Assembly: GCF_905171765.1 (NCBI RefSeq)
Contig: NC_053390.1
Span: 590,637,793-590,701,792 of the forward strand
DNA: 64,000 bases
Reading direction: 5' to 3'
Origin: Bufo bufo
Taxonomy: Eukaryota; Chordata; Amphibia; Anura; Bufonidae
The notes under the pieces were generated by a model. It was not told the DNA's origin. It was given only the letters and a program-made list of their open reading frames with translations, and did not search any database. Every line of letters begins with the position of its first letter. Within the stretch, counting starts at the first letter, position 1. Positions 22,301 to 29,224 of this stretch are shown piece after piece. Both the position numbers and the translations under genes were made by a program.

Positions 22301-24784
22301 GATGGATTGGTTAAAAATAAAATTATGTCATCTGCAAAAAGAGATAAGCGAACCTCTAGTGAACCTATGCGTAGCCCCTCAAATATATCTGATGTTTCTA
22401 GGTATCTGGCTAATGGCTCAATCGCAAGATTAAAAAGTAAAGGGGATAAGCGGCATCCCTGCCGTGTGCCTTTTAATAGCGGAAAAGGCTTTGATAAGAA
22501 TCCAGGTAAAGCTATTTGTGCCTGAGGAGAGTTATATAGAGCTCCCAGATATGTCCTAAAGGCTCCTGTGATATGCATTCTATCTAAAACATCTCCCAAC
22601 CAGTTCCAACCGAAGTTATCAAAAGCCTTTTCAGCGTCAATGGTCAGGAGGGCTGAAGTACCCTGACCTGCTTTTAATCAGTTTGCATGATCCAGAATAG
22701 CCAGAACTCTGTGTATATTGAAAACCGCTGATCTTCCTTTCACAAATCCTACCTGGGAAGGCCCAATTAAGGTGGGTAATATGTCTGCTAATCTATCTGC
22801 CATTATTTTAGAAATGATTTTGAGATCTACATTGATAAGAGATATTAGACGATAGGAAGCTGGTTGAAAAGGGTCTTTCCCTGGTTTCTGCAAAAGTTTG
22901 AGGACGTTGTTATACCCATCAGTCAGTAACTGAGATATATCTTCCCTTATTATTTTATAAAATTCTCCTGTATATCCGTCAGATCCAGGAGCCTTCCATA
23001 GTTTTAGTGCTCGGATAGTTTGAGAAACCTCTTTAACTGTGATAGCTTTATTGAGCTCCGCCAATTGATTTGCTTGAATCTCTGGGAGAGAGACTCGATC
23101 TAAAAATTTTATTGGGGAGTTTTGAGCTGGAGGATCTCTGGCATAGAGATTTTGGTAAAAGGTTCGAAAAGTATCTAGAACTTCTTCAGGCTTAATATGA
23201 AGATGTCCTTGAAGGTCCTTAAGTGTTGGCAAGTGAGTTGGTGCCCTTGGGCCCTTTAGATAATCTCGCCAGCAATCTCCCGGACTTATTCCCAAATTTA
23301 AACAGATTGGATTATTTTTGTGATCTATACATATCCTCCCAGCGTGAATACCACAACTCAAAATCTTTTTTAGCCAATACCCACTCTTGCTTGTTTTTGA
23401 CTGTGGGGGTAGCTAGGAAAGTTGTATAGGCTTTCCTGGGTTTCTCTGTGACCTCATCTAACATTGTTTTAGTCTTGGCTTCCAGGGAATGGACATAGGA
23501 AATCACCTGTCCCCGCAAATTCAGGGGCGTAGCTAAAGGCTCATGGGCCCTGGTGCAAGATTTCAGCTTGGGCACCCCTTCCCCCAGTGCTTTGTGACCA
23601 GGGAGGCAAAAATTGAAAAATTGAAACGGCACCCCCCATGCCAAATTCTTGACCTAACCCCTTCCCTCTAGCCAGAGGCGTAACTTGACCAGCAAGCACT
23701 TTCCATAATACCAGTGTCTTCTTATGTGGCACAAGGGTTGGGCCCCCTCAGGCTCCTGGGCCCGGTAGCGACTGCTACCTCTGCACCCCCTATAGCTACG
23801 CCCCTGCGTGGGGGTGAGTTGTCTCCCTCGACTGTGGAAAGTGCCAGAGTGTTAGGCGCCATATCTGCGTCTTCTGCTTGCTCAGCGGGAAGTCCCATCT
23901 GCATCTTGTTTCTTATTTTCTTGCCAATAATAGCTCCCGTTGCCAATGTTGAAGGGGCAATAAATCATGATTTTCTGTCAGGGAGCCAGGAGCTGCCATT
24001 CTGTGCAGCCTCACATGCAGGTGCCGGAACCGGAAGTCCTCATGTACACTTTACTTTTCCTCCCGTGCAGAAATTGACCGGTTGTGGGGATTTTAAATCC
24101 GCAGCCTGTCAATTGTTTGTGCGATTACACACTTTCTGTACAATGGTTATTTCTGTAGACTTCAATGTGGTTGTTAACATAAACAGGAAATCCACAAACA
24201 AAAAACGCACCAAAACCACAATAAATAGTGTGTTTTTTTGGTGTAGTTTCTGTGTCCGTTTTATGCAGATTTTCTGCATATAAACCTCCACGTGTGCAGT
24301 TACCCTAATCAGAGTGCTATACATTTACAATAGTGTGCTCAGCTATGAGTAAGGGTCACAGCTGACCTGAAACGCGTAAAGGTTTATGCACATTTTTGAC
24401 ATGAAGGCATAAAGATACCGATTTTAATCTTTGATGCTGGATTTTACATCTCATTCTGGTGTCCGCTACACATGCCTGTCCTTTGTGCCCTGGTAGATCA
24501 CCTAACACAGGTTCCAGAAAAAGTAGATGAGTAGAAACTTTTAATATATAATGAAATAAAACCTAAAAGCGTTCACAAATGTATTTGTCTATTCTCATCA
24601 AGTGAATTCCATTGATACCAGCCAGTGTTTTTATGTCTTGCAGCTTGTCTTAGTGAAGCAGAAAGAAAAGGCAGAGATGGCTTTCAGGCAGTTATTGGTT
24701 GAAGACAAAGGCCTACTAGGAGGAAACTCATACATGGATTTTCTCTGCTGTGTTCACAAGGAGATCCGTCAACTTCTTACTTAA
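1198..24784 (+). CDS. sec24d: SEC24D, 3' half of the gene (nine exons, partial CDS)
   Basis: Sec24D is a subunit of the COPII inner coat. It pairs with Sec23 on ER exit sites and binds sorting signals in cargo and SNAREs. Nine exons (1198-1368, 5412-5508, 8778-8923, 13020-13158, 13261-13379, 15412-15591, 16219-16410, 17572-17661, 24644-24784) join in phase to 424 codons plus TAA, and every internal boundary has AG/GT splice sites. The joined product covers the trunk end (1-83), beta-sandwich (about 84-155), helical domain (about 158-235), gelsolin-like domain (about 290-360) and the conserved C-terminus. I chose the D paralogue over A, B or C because of signatures recalled from vertebrate SEC24[37 protein letters not shown] and [19 protein letters not shown]. 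The 5' exons lie before the window. I recall METTL14 lying convergently downstream in mammals, but it is not recognisable here. Confidence 0.95.
1472..1701. mobile_element. Harbinger-like MITE
   Basis: Ends GGCCCCGTCCACAGTTGC and GCAACTGTGAATGGATCC form imperfect terminal inverted repeats flanked by TTA on both sides. It is 230 bp with no coding capacity. Confidence 0.6.
1702..3190. repeat. Old AT-rich interspersed repeat (probable)
   Basis: A/T-rich sequence containing a stretch (about 2950-3140) similar in wording to 14,790-14,990: 'aaaaagttattgg...' against 'aaaaagttacggtg...', then 'aaatttggtatcgcc' against 'aaatctggtatagct', then 'cagaataa/cagagaat'. That suggests two copies of one element. 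Ends are not visible. Confidence 0.35.
4198..4511. mobile_element. Harbinger-like MITE
   Basis: TIRs GGGTCAGTTCACA and TGTGAACTGACCC, with TAA target duplication on both sides. 314 bp, non-coding. Confidence 0.7.
5412..5508 (+). CDS. sec24d: SEC24D exon B
   Basis: 97 bp, phase 0 to phase 1, encoding [19 protein letters not shown] and the conserved [11 protein letters not shown] just before the beta-sandwich. The acceptor is GCAG and the donor ACAG|GTAAAA. The split glycine codon is completed by the next exon. Confidence 0.95.
5807..6016 (+). repeat. Tc1 left terminal inverted repeat
   Basis: Pairs with 7236-7445. The inner ends are TTTGGGCAC and GTGCCCAAA. Long repeats of about 210 bp are typical of the IR/DR subgroup, in which internal direct repeats bind the transposase. 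Confidence 0.9.
6035..7057 (-). CDS. Tc1-like transposase, 340 aa, intact
   Basis: Cut-and-paste transposase of the Tc1/mariner superfamily, cutting at TA. Residues 1-110 form two helix-turn-helix DNA-binding units ([19 protein letters not shown] in the first) joined by a GRPRK AT-hook-like motif. The catalytic triad is complete: D in WTDETK, D in [10 protein letters not shown] in [11 protein letters not shown]. There are 34 residues between the second D and the E, so it is DD34E. At 340 residues it is full length for the family. The start [12 protein letters not shown] is the family's usual beginning, and the gene sits inside intact inverted repeats. No stop or frameshift is seen. Whether it is active is inference. 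Confidence 0.95.
   Translation of the reverse strand: MGVSKQLSNDLKTKIVHHHGLGEGYRKLSQRFQLSVSTVRNILRKWKTTGSVQVKAGSGRPRKISDRQKRRMVRTVRVNPQTSTKDLQHHLAADGVTVHRLTIRRTLHKEMLYARVMQRKPFLHPQHKKCRLRWAKAHLDKTASFWNKVLWTDETKIELFGHNKGRYAWRKKNTAFQEKHLLPTVKYGGGSIMLWGCVASAGTGNLVKVEGRMDSTQYQQILETNVQESVTKLKLRRGWIFQQDNYPKHCSKSTKAFMQRNKYNVLEWPSQSPDLNIIENLWCDLKRAVHARKPSNLNELKMFCNEEWSKIPSTRIQTLIGTYRKRLEAVISAKEGSTKY
7236..7445 (-). repeat. Tc1 right terminal inverted repeat
   Basis: Near-perfect reverse complement of 5807-6016, equal in length (210 bp), so no indel has accumulated between the two. Confidence 0.9.
7766..8180. repeat. TTAA-flanked MITE copy 1
   Basis: Begins TTAAAGGGGTTATCCCATGA and shares most of its sequence with 17,008-17,451, including 'catcatatagtacatgac' and 'tattgaataactcggtggct'. 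Its right end runs directly into another repeat (8181-8349) instead of the expected TIR. Confidence 0.6.
8181..8349. repeat. Interspersed repeat fragment
   Basis: Begins AAGGGGCTGCACAGGATTAG and ends TTCTGGACAACCCTG, related at its ends to the TTAA-flanked element beside it. No reading frame in it looks real. Confidence 0.35.
8778..8923 (+). CDS. sec24d: SEC24D exon C (beta-sandwich)
   Basis: 146 bp, phase 1 to 0. It encodes [18 protein letters not shown] and then [20 protein letters not shown], the beta-sandwich strands. The acceptor is CCCAG and the donor CAG|GTATTC. A Harbinger-like MITE starts 48 bp after the donor. Confidence 0.95.
8972..9262. mobile_element. Harbinger-like MITE ('GGGCTCATGCACAC' family)
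   Basis: TIRs GGGCTCATGCACACAAACG and GTCGTGTGCATGAGGCC flanked by TTA duplications. Other members are at 14,041, 25,506, 25,911 and 45,805. The interior carries short 'ccgtttcgtttc / cggaa' inverted motifs. Confidence 0.75.
10085..10320. repeat. Partial MITE of the 'GGGCTCATGCACAC' family
   Basis: Starts AAGGGCTCATGCACACGGCC and shows the family's 'gcggactgcaaatagcggtccgc' style interior, but the matching right end is not seen. Confidence 0.5.
10492..12229. mobile_element. Large MITE containing a giant palindrome
   Basis: Outer TIRs GGCTACATTCACACGTC and GACGTGTGAATGGACCC, with TTA duplications (10489-10491, 12230-12232). Most of the 1738-bp interior is one foldback, described separately. 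The stretch 11,836-11,916 repeats 11,512-11,593, so part of the right arm is duplicated. No protein is encoded: the open frames listed by eye are translations of the repeats. Confidence 0.7.
10605..11799. repeat. Giant palindrome with nested hairpins
   Basis: Left arm about 10,605-11,211 and right arm 11,229-11,799, meeting at GGTCTGTG...CACAGACC. Inside each arm lies a second hairpin (10,711-10,793 and its mirror) made of GGCAGCACCCGATCTCTTAC and its complement around GCACAATTATTGTGC, plus direct repeats of 'gtggccagtgcggattccca'. Confidence 0.9.
12424..12794. mobile_element. Harbinger-like MITE
   Basis: Starts GGGCTCACAATTTCG and ends GATGTGAACGAGGCC, flanked by TTA on both sides. It lies 225 bp upstream of SEC24D exon D. 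Confidence 0.55.
13020..13158 (+). CDS. sec24d: SEC24D exon D (beta-sandwich to helical domain)
   Basis: 139 bp, phase 0 to 1. It encodes [20 protein letters not shown] (last beta-sandwich strands) and [20 protein letters not shown] (first helix of the helical domain). The acceptor is ATTAG and the donor TCAG|GTAAAG. The following intron is only 102 bp. Confidence 0.95.
13261..13379 (+). CDS. sec24d: SEC24D exon E (helical domain)
   Basis: 119 bp, phase 1 to 0. It encodes [19 protein letters not shown] and [19 protein letters not shown], the conserved helical-domain core. The acceptor is TTTACAG and the donor CAG|GTATGT. Confidence 0.95.
14041..14332. mobile_element. Harbinger-like MITE ('GGGCTCATGCACAC' family)
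   Basis: TIRs GGGCTCATGCACATGGCAG and GTCGTGTGCATAAGCCC, TTA duplications on both sides, 292 bp. Confidence 0.75.
14480..15400. other. Intronic AT-rich stretch without a gene
   Basis: Homopolymer-rich (A)n and (T)n sequence. Bases 14,790-14,990 resemble 2950-3140. Open frames here are low-complexity and show no domain. Confidence 0.5.
15412..15591 (+). CDS. sec24d: SEC24D exon F (helical domain end)
   Basis: 60 codons in phase 0. It encodes [20 protein letters not shown] through [17 protein letters not shown]. The acceptor is TTCCCCAG and the donor TTA|GTAAGT. A strong hairpin element starts 19 bp after the donor. Confidence 0.95.
15611..16108. mobile_element. Foldback MITE filling a SEC24D intron
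   Basis: Ends AGAGATGAGCGAATTT and AAATTCGCTCATTTCT form TIRs with an AATT duplication on each side. The interior is a nested hairpin (GGCATTCCGTTATGC-like arms, centre GGGGAGCCCTCCCC at about 15,803). A non-palindromic segment (about 15,868-15,975) interrupts the right arm. It occupies 498 of the 627 bp between exons F and G. Confidence 0.8.
16219..16410 (+). CDS. sec24d: SEC24D exon G (gelsolin-like domain)
   Basis: 64 codons in phase 0. It encodes [20 protein letters not shown], then [19 protein letters not shown] and [11 protein letters not shown], the gelsolin-like fold. The acceptor is TGCAG and the donor GCT|GTAAGT. Confidence 0.95.
16629..16710. repeat. Interspersed repeat fragment (shared with 56,843-57,060)
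   Basis: Contains 'gggggtccgacac' followed by 'gatcagctgtt'-like text also seen at 56,878-56,920. This suggests one SINE-like family, with only the first part preserved here. Confidence 0.45.
17008..17451. mobile_element. TTAA-flanked MITE copy 2 (complete)
   Basis: Begins TTAAAGGGGTTATCC and ends GGACAACCCCTTTAA, giving a short TIR and a TTAA on each side, as seen for piggyBac-type insertions. It matches 7766-8180 along most of its length. Superfamily assignment is inference. Confidence 0.6.
17572..17661 (+). CDS. sec24d: SEC24D exon H
   Basis: 30 codons in phase 0. It encodes [20 protein letters not shown] and ends SSYSMK. The acceptor is TTACAG and the donor AAG|GTATAC. The next intron is 6982 bp, the largest in the window, and is filled with L1, CR1 and MITEs. 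Confidence 0.94.
17743..18145. mobile_element. MITE ('AGGCTACTTTCACACTTG' family)
   Basis: TIRs AGGCTACTTTCACACTTG (17,743-17,760) and CAAGTGTGAAAGTAGCCT (18,128-18,145) match perfectly. The next MITE begins immediately downstream. A relative lies at 54,296-54,783. Confidence 0.75.
18290..19913 (-). mobile_element. 5'-truncated CR1-type LINE
   Basis: Minus-strand non-LTR retrotransposon covering the C-terminal part of the reverse transcriptase ORF and a short 3' end. The 3' end lies at 18,290, near 'gttacatagttaatacggtt'. The 5' end is lost at about 19,913, as is usual for LINE insertions made by target-primed reverse transcription. Confidence 0.8.
18394..19909 (-). pseudogene. CR1-type reverse transcriptase fragment (broken)
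   Basis: Read 5' to 3' on the minus strand, segments show [17 protein letters not shown] (RT fingers), [30 protein letters not shown], then SIFADDTKL with the catalytic F-A-D-D box, [27 protein letters not shown], and the C-terminal [16 protein letters not shown] and [15 protein letters not shown]. This motif order is that of CR1/jockey-group LINEs. At least three frame changes or stops separate the segments (around 19,650, 19,290 and 18,945), and the endonuclease is missing. It is non-functional. Confidence 0.85.
20559..23361 (-). pseudogene. L1-type ORF2 reverse transcriptase (inactivated)
   Basis: Segments in order: connection region; RT with [66 protein letters not shown] and [12 protein letters not shown] (catalytic F-A-D-D); thumb [12 protein letters not shown]; and a C-terminal part with a cysteine-rich [18 protein letters not shown]. 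There is an in-frame stop near 22,678. A tandem duplication of about 16 bp at 21,874-21,905 shifts the frame, and there are further shifts near 21,290 and 20,730. The L1 clade rather than CR1 is indicated by FADDIILFL and the long post-RT region. The apurinic endonuclease is missing. Confidence 0.8.
23523..23804. mobile_element. Short inverted-repeat element inside L1
   Basis: Starts AGGGGCGTAGCT and ends AGCTACGCCCCT, a perfect 12-bp inverted repeat. The interior has 'catgggccctggtgcaag' and 'cctgggcccggtagcgac'. Related wording (ggcgta...gggcccc) occurs at 58,580-59,560 and 62,036-62,540, so this looks like a family of MITE-like repeats. Confidence 0.6.
24644..24784 (+). CDS. sec24d: SEC24D terminal coding exon I
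   Basis: 46 codons plus TAA. It encodes [20 protein letters not shown] and [17 protein letters not shown], the invariant SEC24 C-terminus. The acceptor is TTGCAG. The upstream ATG in the same open frame at 24602 is intronic. Confidence 0.96.
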   Translation, partial: LVLVKQKEKAEMAFRQLLVEDKGLLGGNSYMDFLCCVHKEIRQLLT

Positions 24785-24958
24785 GCCACATGGGAAATAT
24801 GAAACGAACACGTCAACTGACACACTGCCTCCTGCTTATTAGTTGCTGGGTGGTGTGTTCTGCAAGACCTCTTGTGAGCAGGTTCACAGCATCCAAGGGC
24901 TCACTTTATAGCACTGGTTTGTGCCCACATTTAGAGAAAAATTATTTCTCTATAAAAA

Positions 24959-24964
24959 AATAAA
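24959..24964 (+). promoter_or_regulatory. sec24d: Proximal polyadenylation signal
   Basis: Canonical AATAAA 175 bases after the SEC24D stop codon, in an A-rich run. It could be a coincidence of that A-rich tract. Confidence 0.4.
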
Positions 24965-25050
24965 AAACTTGCTTGACTTATTTAAAGGGATATACACATA
25001 TGTTGTAAAGAAAGAAAGAAATGAACGGTACTTATTTATGTCTGAAACAA

Positions 25051-25056
25051 AATAAA
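25051..25056 (+). promoter_or_regulatory. sec24d: Distal polyadenylation signal
   Basis: Canonical AATAAA followed by T- and GT-rich sequence (TGTTTTTAAG, then TTGTGGTACATTTGTG), as expected for a downstream element. This is the better candidate for the SEC24D 3' end. Confidence 0.6.
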
Positions 25057-25505
25057 TTGTCCAATGTAAAGCACATGTTTTTAAGACCCAGGAACCTTGT
25101 GGTACATTTGTGATACATTATCAAGATCAAAAAATGAAGCTTGGGGTTTGGTGTTGCTTTTCAGTATAAGTAAAAAAAATCCTGATAAATGGGAGAGACC
25201 GAAAAAGGCAGCTGTCATGGAGAAATTTTACATTCCCTGCAGCTGTAATAGCTATCCACCAGCAGACCAATGATGGGTAAGTGATGTTTAGGTCTCCCCA
25301 GAAGCCACAGAGAATGTTCATGCTGATTATACAGCTAATTATATAGGAGTATATAGAAAAGTAGCTCCAGTTCAAGCACAGTGTTTGCAGCGATTTTTTG
25401 ACAGCTTTTTTTTTTTTTTTTGAGGGGGGTCAAAAAATTAATAAATACCACAAAAAGATAGAGGAGAAACTGGTAAAAAAAAAACATAGTGTGACACCAC
25501 CCTTA

Positions 25506-25810
25506 GGCCTCGTGCACACAAACGTTTTTTTTTTTCCGTTTACGTTCCGTTATGTGTACGGAACCATTCATTTCAATGGGTCCGCAAAAAAAACCCAGAA
25601 TGTACTCCGTATGCATTCCGTTTCCGTATTTCGGTTCTGTTCAAAGATAGAACATGTCCTATTATTGTCCGCATAACGGACAAGGATAGTACTGTTCTAT
25701 TAGGGACCAACTGTTCCGTTCCGCAAAAAACGGAATGCACACTGATGTCATTCGTATTTTTTGTCGACCGCAAAATACTGAAAAAGCCATACGGTCGTGT
25801 GCAATAGGCC
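25506..25810. mobile_element. Harbinger-like MITE ('GGCCTCGTGCACAC' variant)
   Basis: TIRs GGCCTCGTGCACACAAACG and GGTCGTGTGCAATAGGCC, with TTA on both sides. It is just downstream of the SEC24D 3' end. Confidence 0.75.
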
Positions 25811-25910
25811 TTAGGTGTATTACTTTTAGTTTTTTTGGTATGTTATGCGTTTTTATACTTGCAGGTTAACAACTTGCAGATTAACAGGCTAAACTGGATG
25901 AACTATGTTA

Positions 25911-26154
25911 GGCCTCATGCACACGAATGTATTTTCTTTTCATGTCCGTTCCTTTTTTTTTTGTGCACCGTATGCGGAACCATTCACTTCAATGTCCGTT
26001 TCCGTATGTCCGTATTGCTGTTCCTCATTATGATCAAGGATAGTACTGTTCTATGAAGGGCCAGCTGTTCGGTTCCGCAAAATACAGAATGCACACGGAT
26101 ATCATCCTCATTTTTTGCGGACCGCAAAATACATACGGTCGTGTCCAAGAGGCC
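25911..26154. mobile_element. Harbinger-like MITE ('GGCCTCATGCACAC' variant)
   Basis: TIRs GGCCTCATGCACACGAATG and GGTCGTGTCCAAGAGGCC, with TTA on both sides. It lies only 100 bp from the previous family member. Confidence 0.75.
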
Positions 26155-26303
26155 TTACTATGTTACTGTTTTTTTCTTTTTTTTCTTTTCTTTTTTTTGC
26201 ATTAACATCTGGTTTCACAAAAAAAATTGCAGAAAAAAATCTGTACACAAACTATGAATCCAGTCTTACATATATAGATAAAATGGTGCGCAGGATGCCT
26301 TTA

Positions 26304-26587
26304 GGCATTGTTCACATCAATGTTAGAAGTTCCATTAGGAGCCACCAGCACAGATTTCATCTTAAATGCCAAAGTAATGCAGTATGCTACTCTGTGTTGT
26401 CTGGTAAAATGACATACACCATGACAGAAACCCAACAGACCCTATTATAGTCAGAGGGGTCAGTCTGATGTTGTTGTTGTCCCACTGTCCGTCATCTGAC
26501 AGACCTGTCTTTTGCTTCCGTTCTGTTTTTCTGTACCTCTGACAAATAACAGAAGAATGGAATGCTGGTGCAGATGTGAATGAAGCC
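26304..26587. mobile_element. MITE
   Basis: Ends GGCATTGTTCACATC and GATGTGAATGAAGCC are inverted repeats with TTA/TAA flanks. 284 bp, non-coding. Confidence 0.5.
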
Positions 26588-26589
26588 TA

Positions 26590-26890
26590 ATTCTAACATG
26601 TGCCTTTCCAGTGACCTGATCTCACTGATGTTTACCTTTCAGGAGCTCAAGAATATATTTTCATACAACTGTAACATTGTCTTAAAGATATATTCAATTC
26701 TAGATTTGTAAAGAACAGTTATTAATGTAAACCATATGCAATGGTTAAGAGTAAAACAGTGCAATACAGTGATAAAAAATAAAATGCAAATATATAAAAA
26801 AAAAAACATTTTAGTCTTGCTTTCATTATACCACTATATTTATAAGCCATAATACACACACAAACTCCAGTCAAATCATTGCCAGGTCAC
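26590..26890. other. Intergenic stretch with nothing recognised
   Basis: AT-rich sequence without inverted ends, convincing reading frames or tandem repeats. Confidence 0.5.
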
Positions 26891-26897
26891 TAAGTTA

Positions 26898-27520
26898 GGC
26901 CCCTTTCACACGGGTGAGTATTCCGCGCGGATGCGATGCGTGAGGTGAACGCATTGCACCCGCACTGAATACCGACCCATTTATTTCTATGGAGCTGTTG
27001 ACATGAGCGGTGATTTTCACGCATCACTTGTGCATTGTGTGAAAATCGCAGCATTCTCTATATTCTGCGTTTTTCACGCAACGCAGGCCCCATAGAAGTG
27101 AATGGGGCTGCGTGAAAATCGCAAGCATCCGCAAGCAAGTGCGGATGCGGTGCGATTTTCACGCACGGTTGCTAGGAGACGATCGGGATGGAGACCCGAT
27201 CATTATTATTTTCCCTTATAACATGGTTATAAGGGAAAATAATAGCATTCTGAATACAGAATGCATAGTAAAACAGCGCTGGAGGGGTTAAAATAATAAT
27301 AATAATAATTTAACTCACCTTAGTCCACTTGATCGCGGCCCGGCATCTCCTTCTGTCTCCTTTGCTGAACAGGACCTGTGGTGAGCATTAATTACAGGTA
27401 AAGGACCTTTGGTGACGTCACTCCGGTCATCACATGATCCATCACATGATCTTTTACCATGGTGATGGATCATGTGATGACCGGAGTGATGTCACCAAAA
27501 TCAGCCTTTGATGCAGATGT
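26898..27520. mobile_element. MITE ('GGCCCCTTTCACACGGG' family), right end lost
   Basis: Starts with TIR GGCCCCTTTCACACGGG after TTA. It shares the 'cattgcacccgcactgaat', 'gtgattttcacgcatcactt' and 'cccttataacatggttataa' style interior with the complete member at 57,558-58,354. The interior contains a palindrome (27,413-27,498, GGTGACGTCACTCCGGTCAT and its complement). No right TIR is present before the minisatellite. Confidence 0.65.
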
Positions 27521-27599
27521 CATTGTGTGATACACCCTTAATACATTTGAGGATTTAAATACCGCCATTTGGTGCACCAATATTGAATTCAGGCCTACA

Positions 27600-28169
27600 C
27601 TGGTTCAGGCCCTGTGAGATACACCCTCTACATACAGGGGTTTGAATCAGGGATTTGAAATACAGCCATTTAAGATACAGCCATTTTGGGAAAAGAAATA
27701 TTTACTTCAGGGTGACAGTGGTTCAGACCGTGTGAGATACCCCCCTACATACAGGGGTTTGAATCAGGCATTAGAAATACAGCCATTTGAAATACAGCCA
27801 TTTTGTGCAAAGATATATTTACTTCAGGCCTACACTGGTTCAGGCCCTGTGAGATACCCCCTCTACATACAGGGGTTTGAATCAGGCAATTCAAATACAG
27901 CCATTTGAAATACAGCCATTTTGGGCAAAGATATATTTACTTCAGGCCTACAGTGGTTCAGACCGTGTGAGATACTCCCTCTACATACAGGGGTTTGATT
28001 CACGGATTTGAAATACAGTCATTTGAAATACAGCCATTTTGTGCAAAGATATATTTACTTCAGGCCTACAGTGGTTCAGACCGTGTGAGATGCCCCCCTA
28101 CATACAGGGGTTTGAATTAGGCATTAGAAATACAGCCATTTGAAATACAGCCATTTTGTGCAAAGATAT
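27600..28169 (+). repeat. 118-bp minisatellite, left block (about 5 copies)
   Basis: Copies start at 'tacaggggtttga' near 27,636, 27,751, 27,870, 27,988 and 28,106. Each holds 'gaaatacagccattt' once or twice, then 'gcaaagatatatttacttc', 'aggcctacagtggttcagac' and 'cgtgtgagatacccc'. The same array continues after the gypsy insertion at 34,380. Confidence 0.95.
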
Positions 28170-28695
28170 TGTCACGGATGGTGTTGCAGAAAACTAGAAG
28201 TCACAAATAAAGATCCGACTGACTTGATCCCAAACTAAGGAACATATGGGTGAGCCCTATAAAATCCCTAGAGCTCTCCCTGACTGCTCAGCCCATGCAA
28301 AGATCTTTATGATAGAAAATTGCATGCCCACGTACCTAGACTGAGTGACACCTGAAAACCCTATAATAGTGAGGGGACACGACCACCGGCTCCCTGCACT
28401 AAATACGGAGGGAGTCAGGGTCACCTAGAATCAAGCCCACAGGATAACACAAATAAAGGAATAGACTTATCTGAGGAACCAGCAGTTGCAGCATCTAGCA
28501 GTGAGCACAATCCAGGAAGTAGTATAAACCGCAAAGTGAAGCAGTATGGGAGGGGATATAAAAGGAGGCAATCACTGCTAATAGATGACAGCTGGGAGAG
28601 GGAGAAGAGATGACAAAATCAAACCAAAACAAAAGAACATCATGCAAGAGGTACTGAAGAACGTCTGTCAGAACTTCTCAGATCTGGCGGTGACA
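28170..28695 (-). repeat. Gypsy-1 LTR (3' LTR)
   Basis: 526 bp, TG...CA bounded (TGTCACGGATGG...GGTGACA). It differs from the other LTR by scattered substitutions and a 2-bp indel near the end, so the insertion is fairly young. The pol frame runs about 25 nt into it before its stop. Confidence 0.93.
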
Positions 28696-29224
28696 GTACC
28701 CCTCACTCTACAAGTAGACTCCGGACACTCAGAGCCCACCTTCTCAGGATGGGACCTATGGAAAGCCCTGATAAGACGAGTGGCCTTAATGTCTGCCACT
28801 GGAACCCACATCCTCTCCTCAGGACCATAACCCTCCCAATGAACGAGGTACTGGAGAGAACCATGGATAATACGAGAATCCACAATCCTAGAGACCTGAA
28901 ATTCAAGATTACTATCAACCACAATCGGAGGAGGAGGCAAAGAGGAGGGTACAGTGGGTTGGACATAAGGTTTTAATAGAGACTTGTGAAAAACATTATG
29001 GATCTTCCAAGTCTGAGGAAGATTAACACGGAAAGCAACGGGATTGATGACGGACAAGATCTTGTAAGGCCCAATAAACTTAGGACCCAACTTCCAGGAG
29101 GGAACCTTCAATTTGATATTCTTAGTAGACAACCACACCAGATCACTCACATTCAGGTCCGGACCAGGCACACGTCTCTTATCCGCCACACGCTTATATC
29201 TCTCACTCATGCTCTTTAGATTAC
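28668..29224 (-). pseudogene. Gypsy-1 integrase C-terminus and chromodomain (separated part)
   Basis: Continuation of pol beyond the inserted LTR: GPY/F-type module with WKLGPKFIGPYKILSVINP, then FRVNLPQTWKIHNVFHKSLL, and a chromodomain with IVDSRIIHGSLQYLVHWEGY and EERMWVPVADI. Chromodomains of this type bind modified histones and direct integration. The frame ends just inside the 3' LTR (GTVTARSEKF then stop). Confidence 0.9.

Larger units (their letters stand above)
20317..23950 (-). mobile_element. Decayed L1-type LINE
   Basis: Minus-strand element in the last SEC24D intron. Its 3' end is marked by a T-run on the + strand (20,327-20,334), the element's A-tail. Just inside it is a C/T-rich tract (20,477-20,545), which is a G-rich polypurine tract on the element's own strand and a known feature of L1 3' UTRs. 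ORF2 remnants fill 20,559-23,644. A short '[14 protein letters not shown]' frame at 23,813-23,946 may be an ORF1 remnant, but that is uncertain. An unrelated repeat is inserted at 23,523-23,804. Confidence 0.75.
24785..25075 (+). other. sec24d: SEC24D 3' untranslated region (approximate end)
   Basis: AT-rich, non-coding sequence directly after the stop codon, containing two AATAAA hexamers. The cleavage site is not visible from sequence, so the end given is an estimate 15-25 bases past the distal signal. Confidence 0.6.

Noticed and set aside
27642..27908. Open frame with repeated 'EIQPF' units, like a repeat protein
   Set aside because: It is the translation of the 118-bp minisatellite. Frames open and close with each monomer's length changes and occur on both strands.
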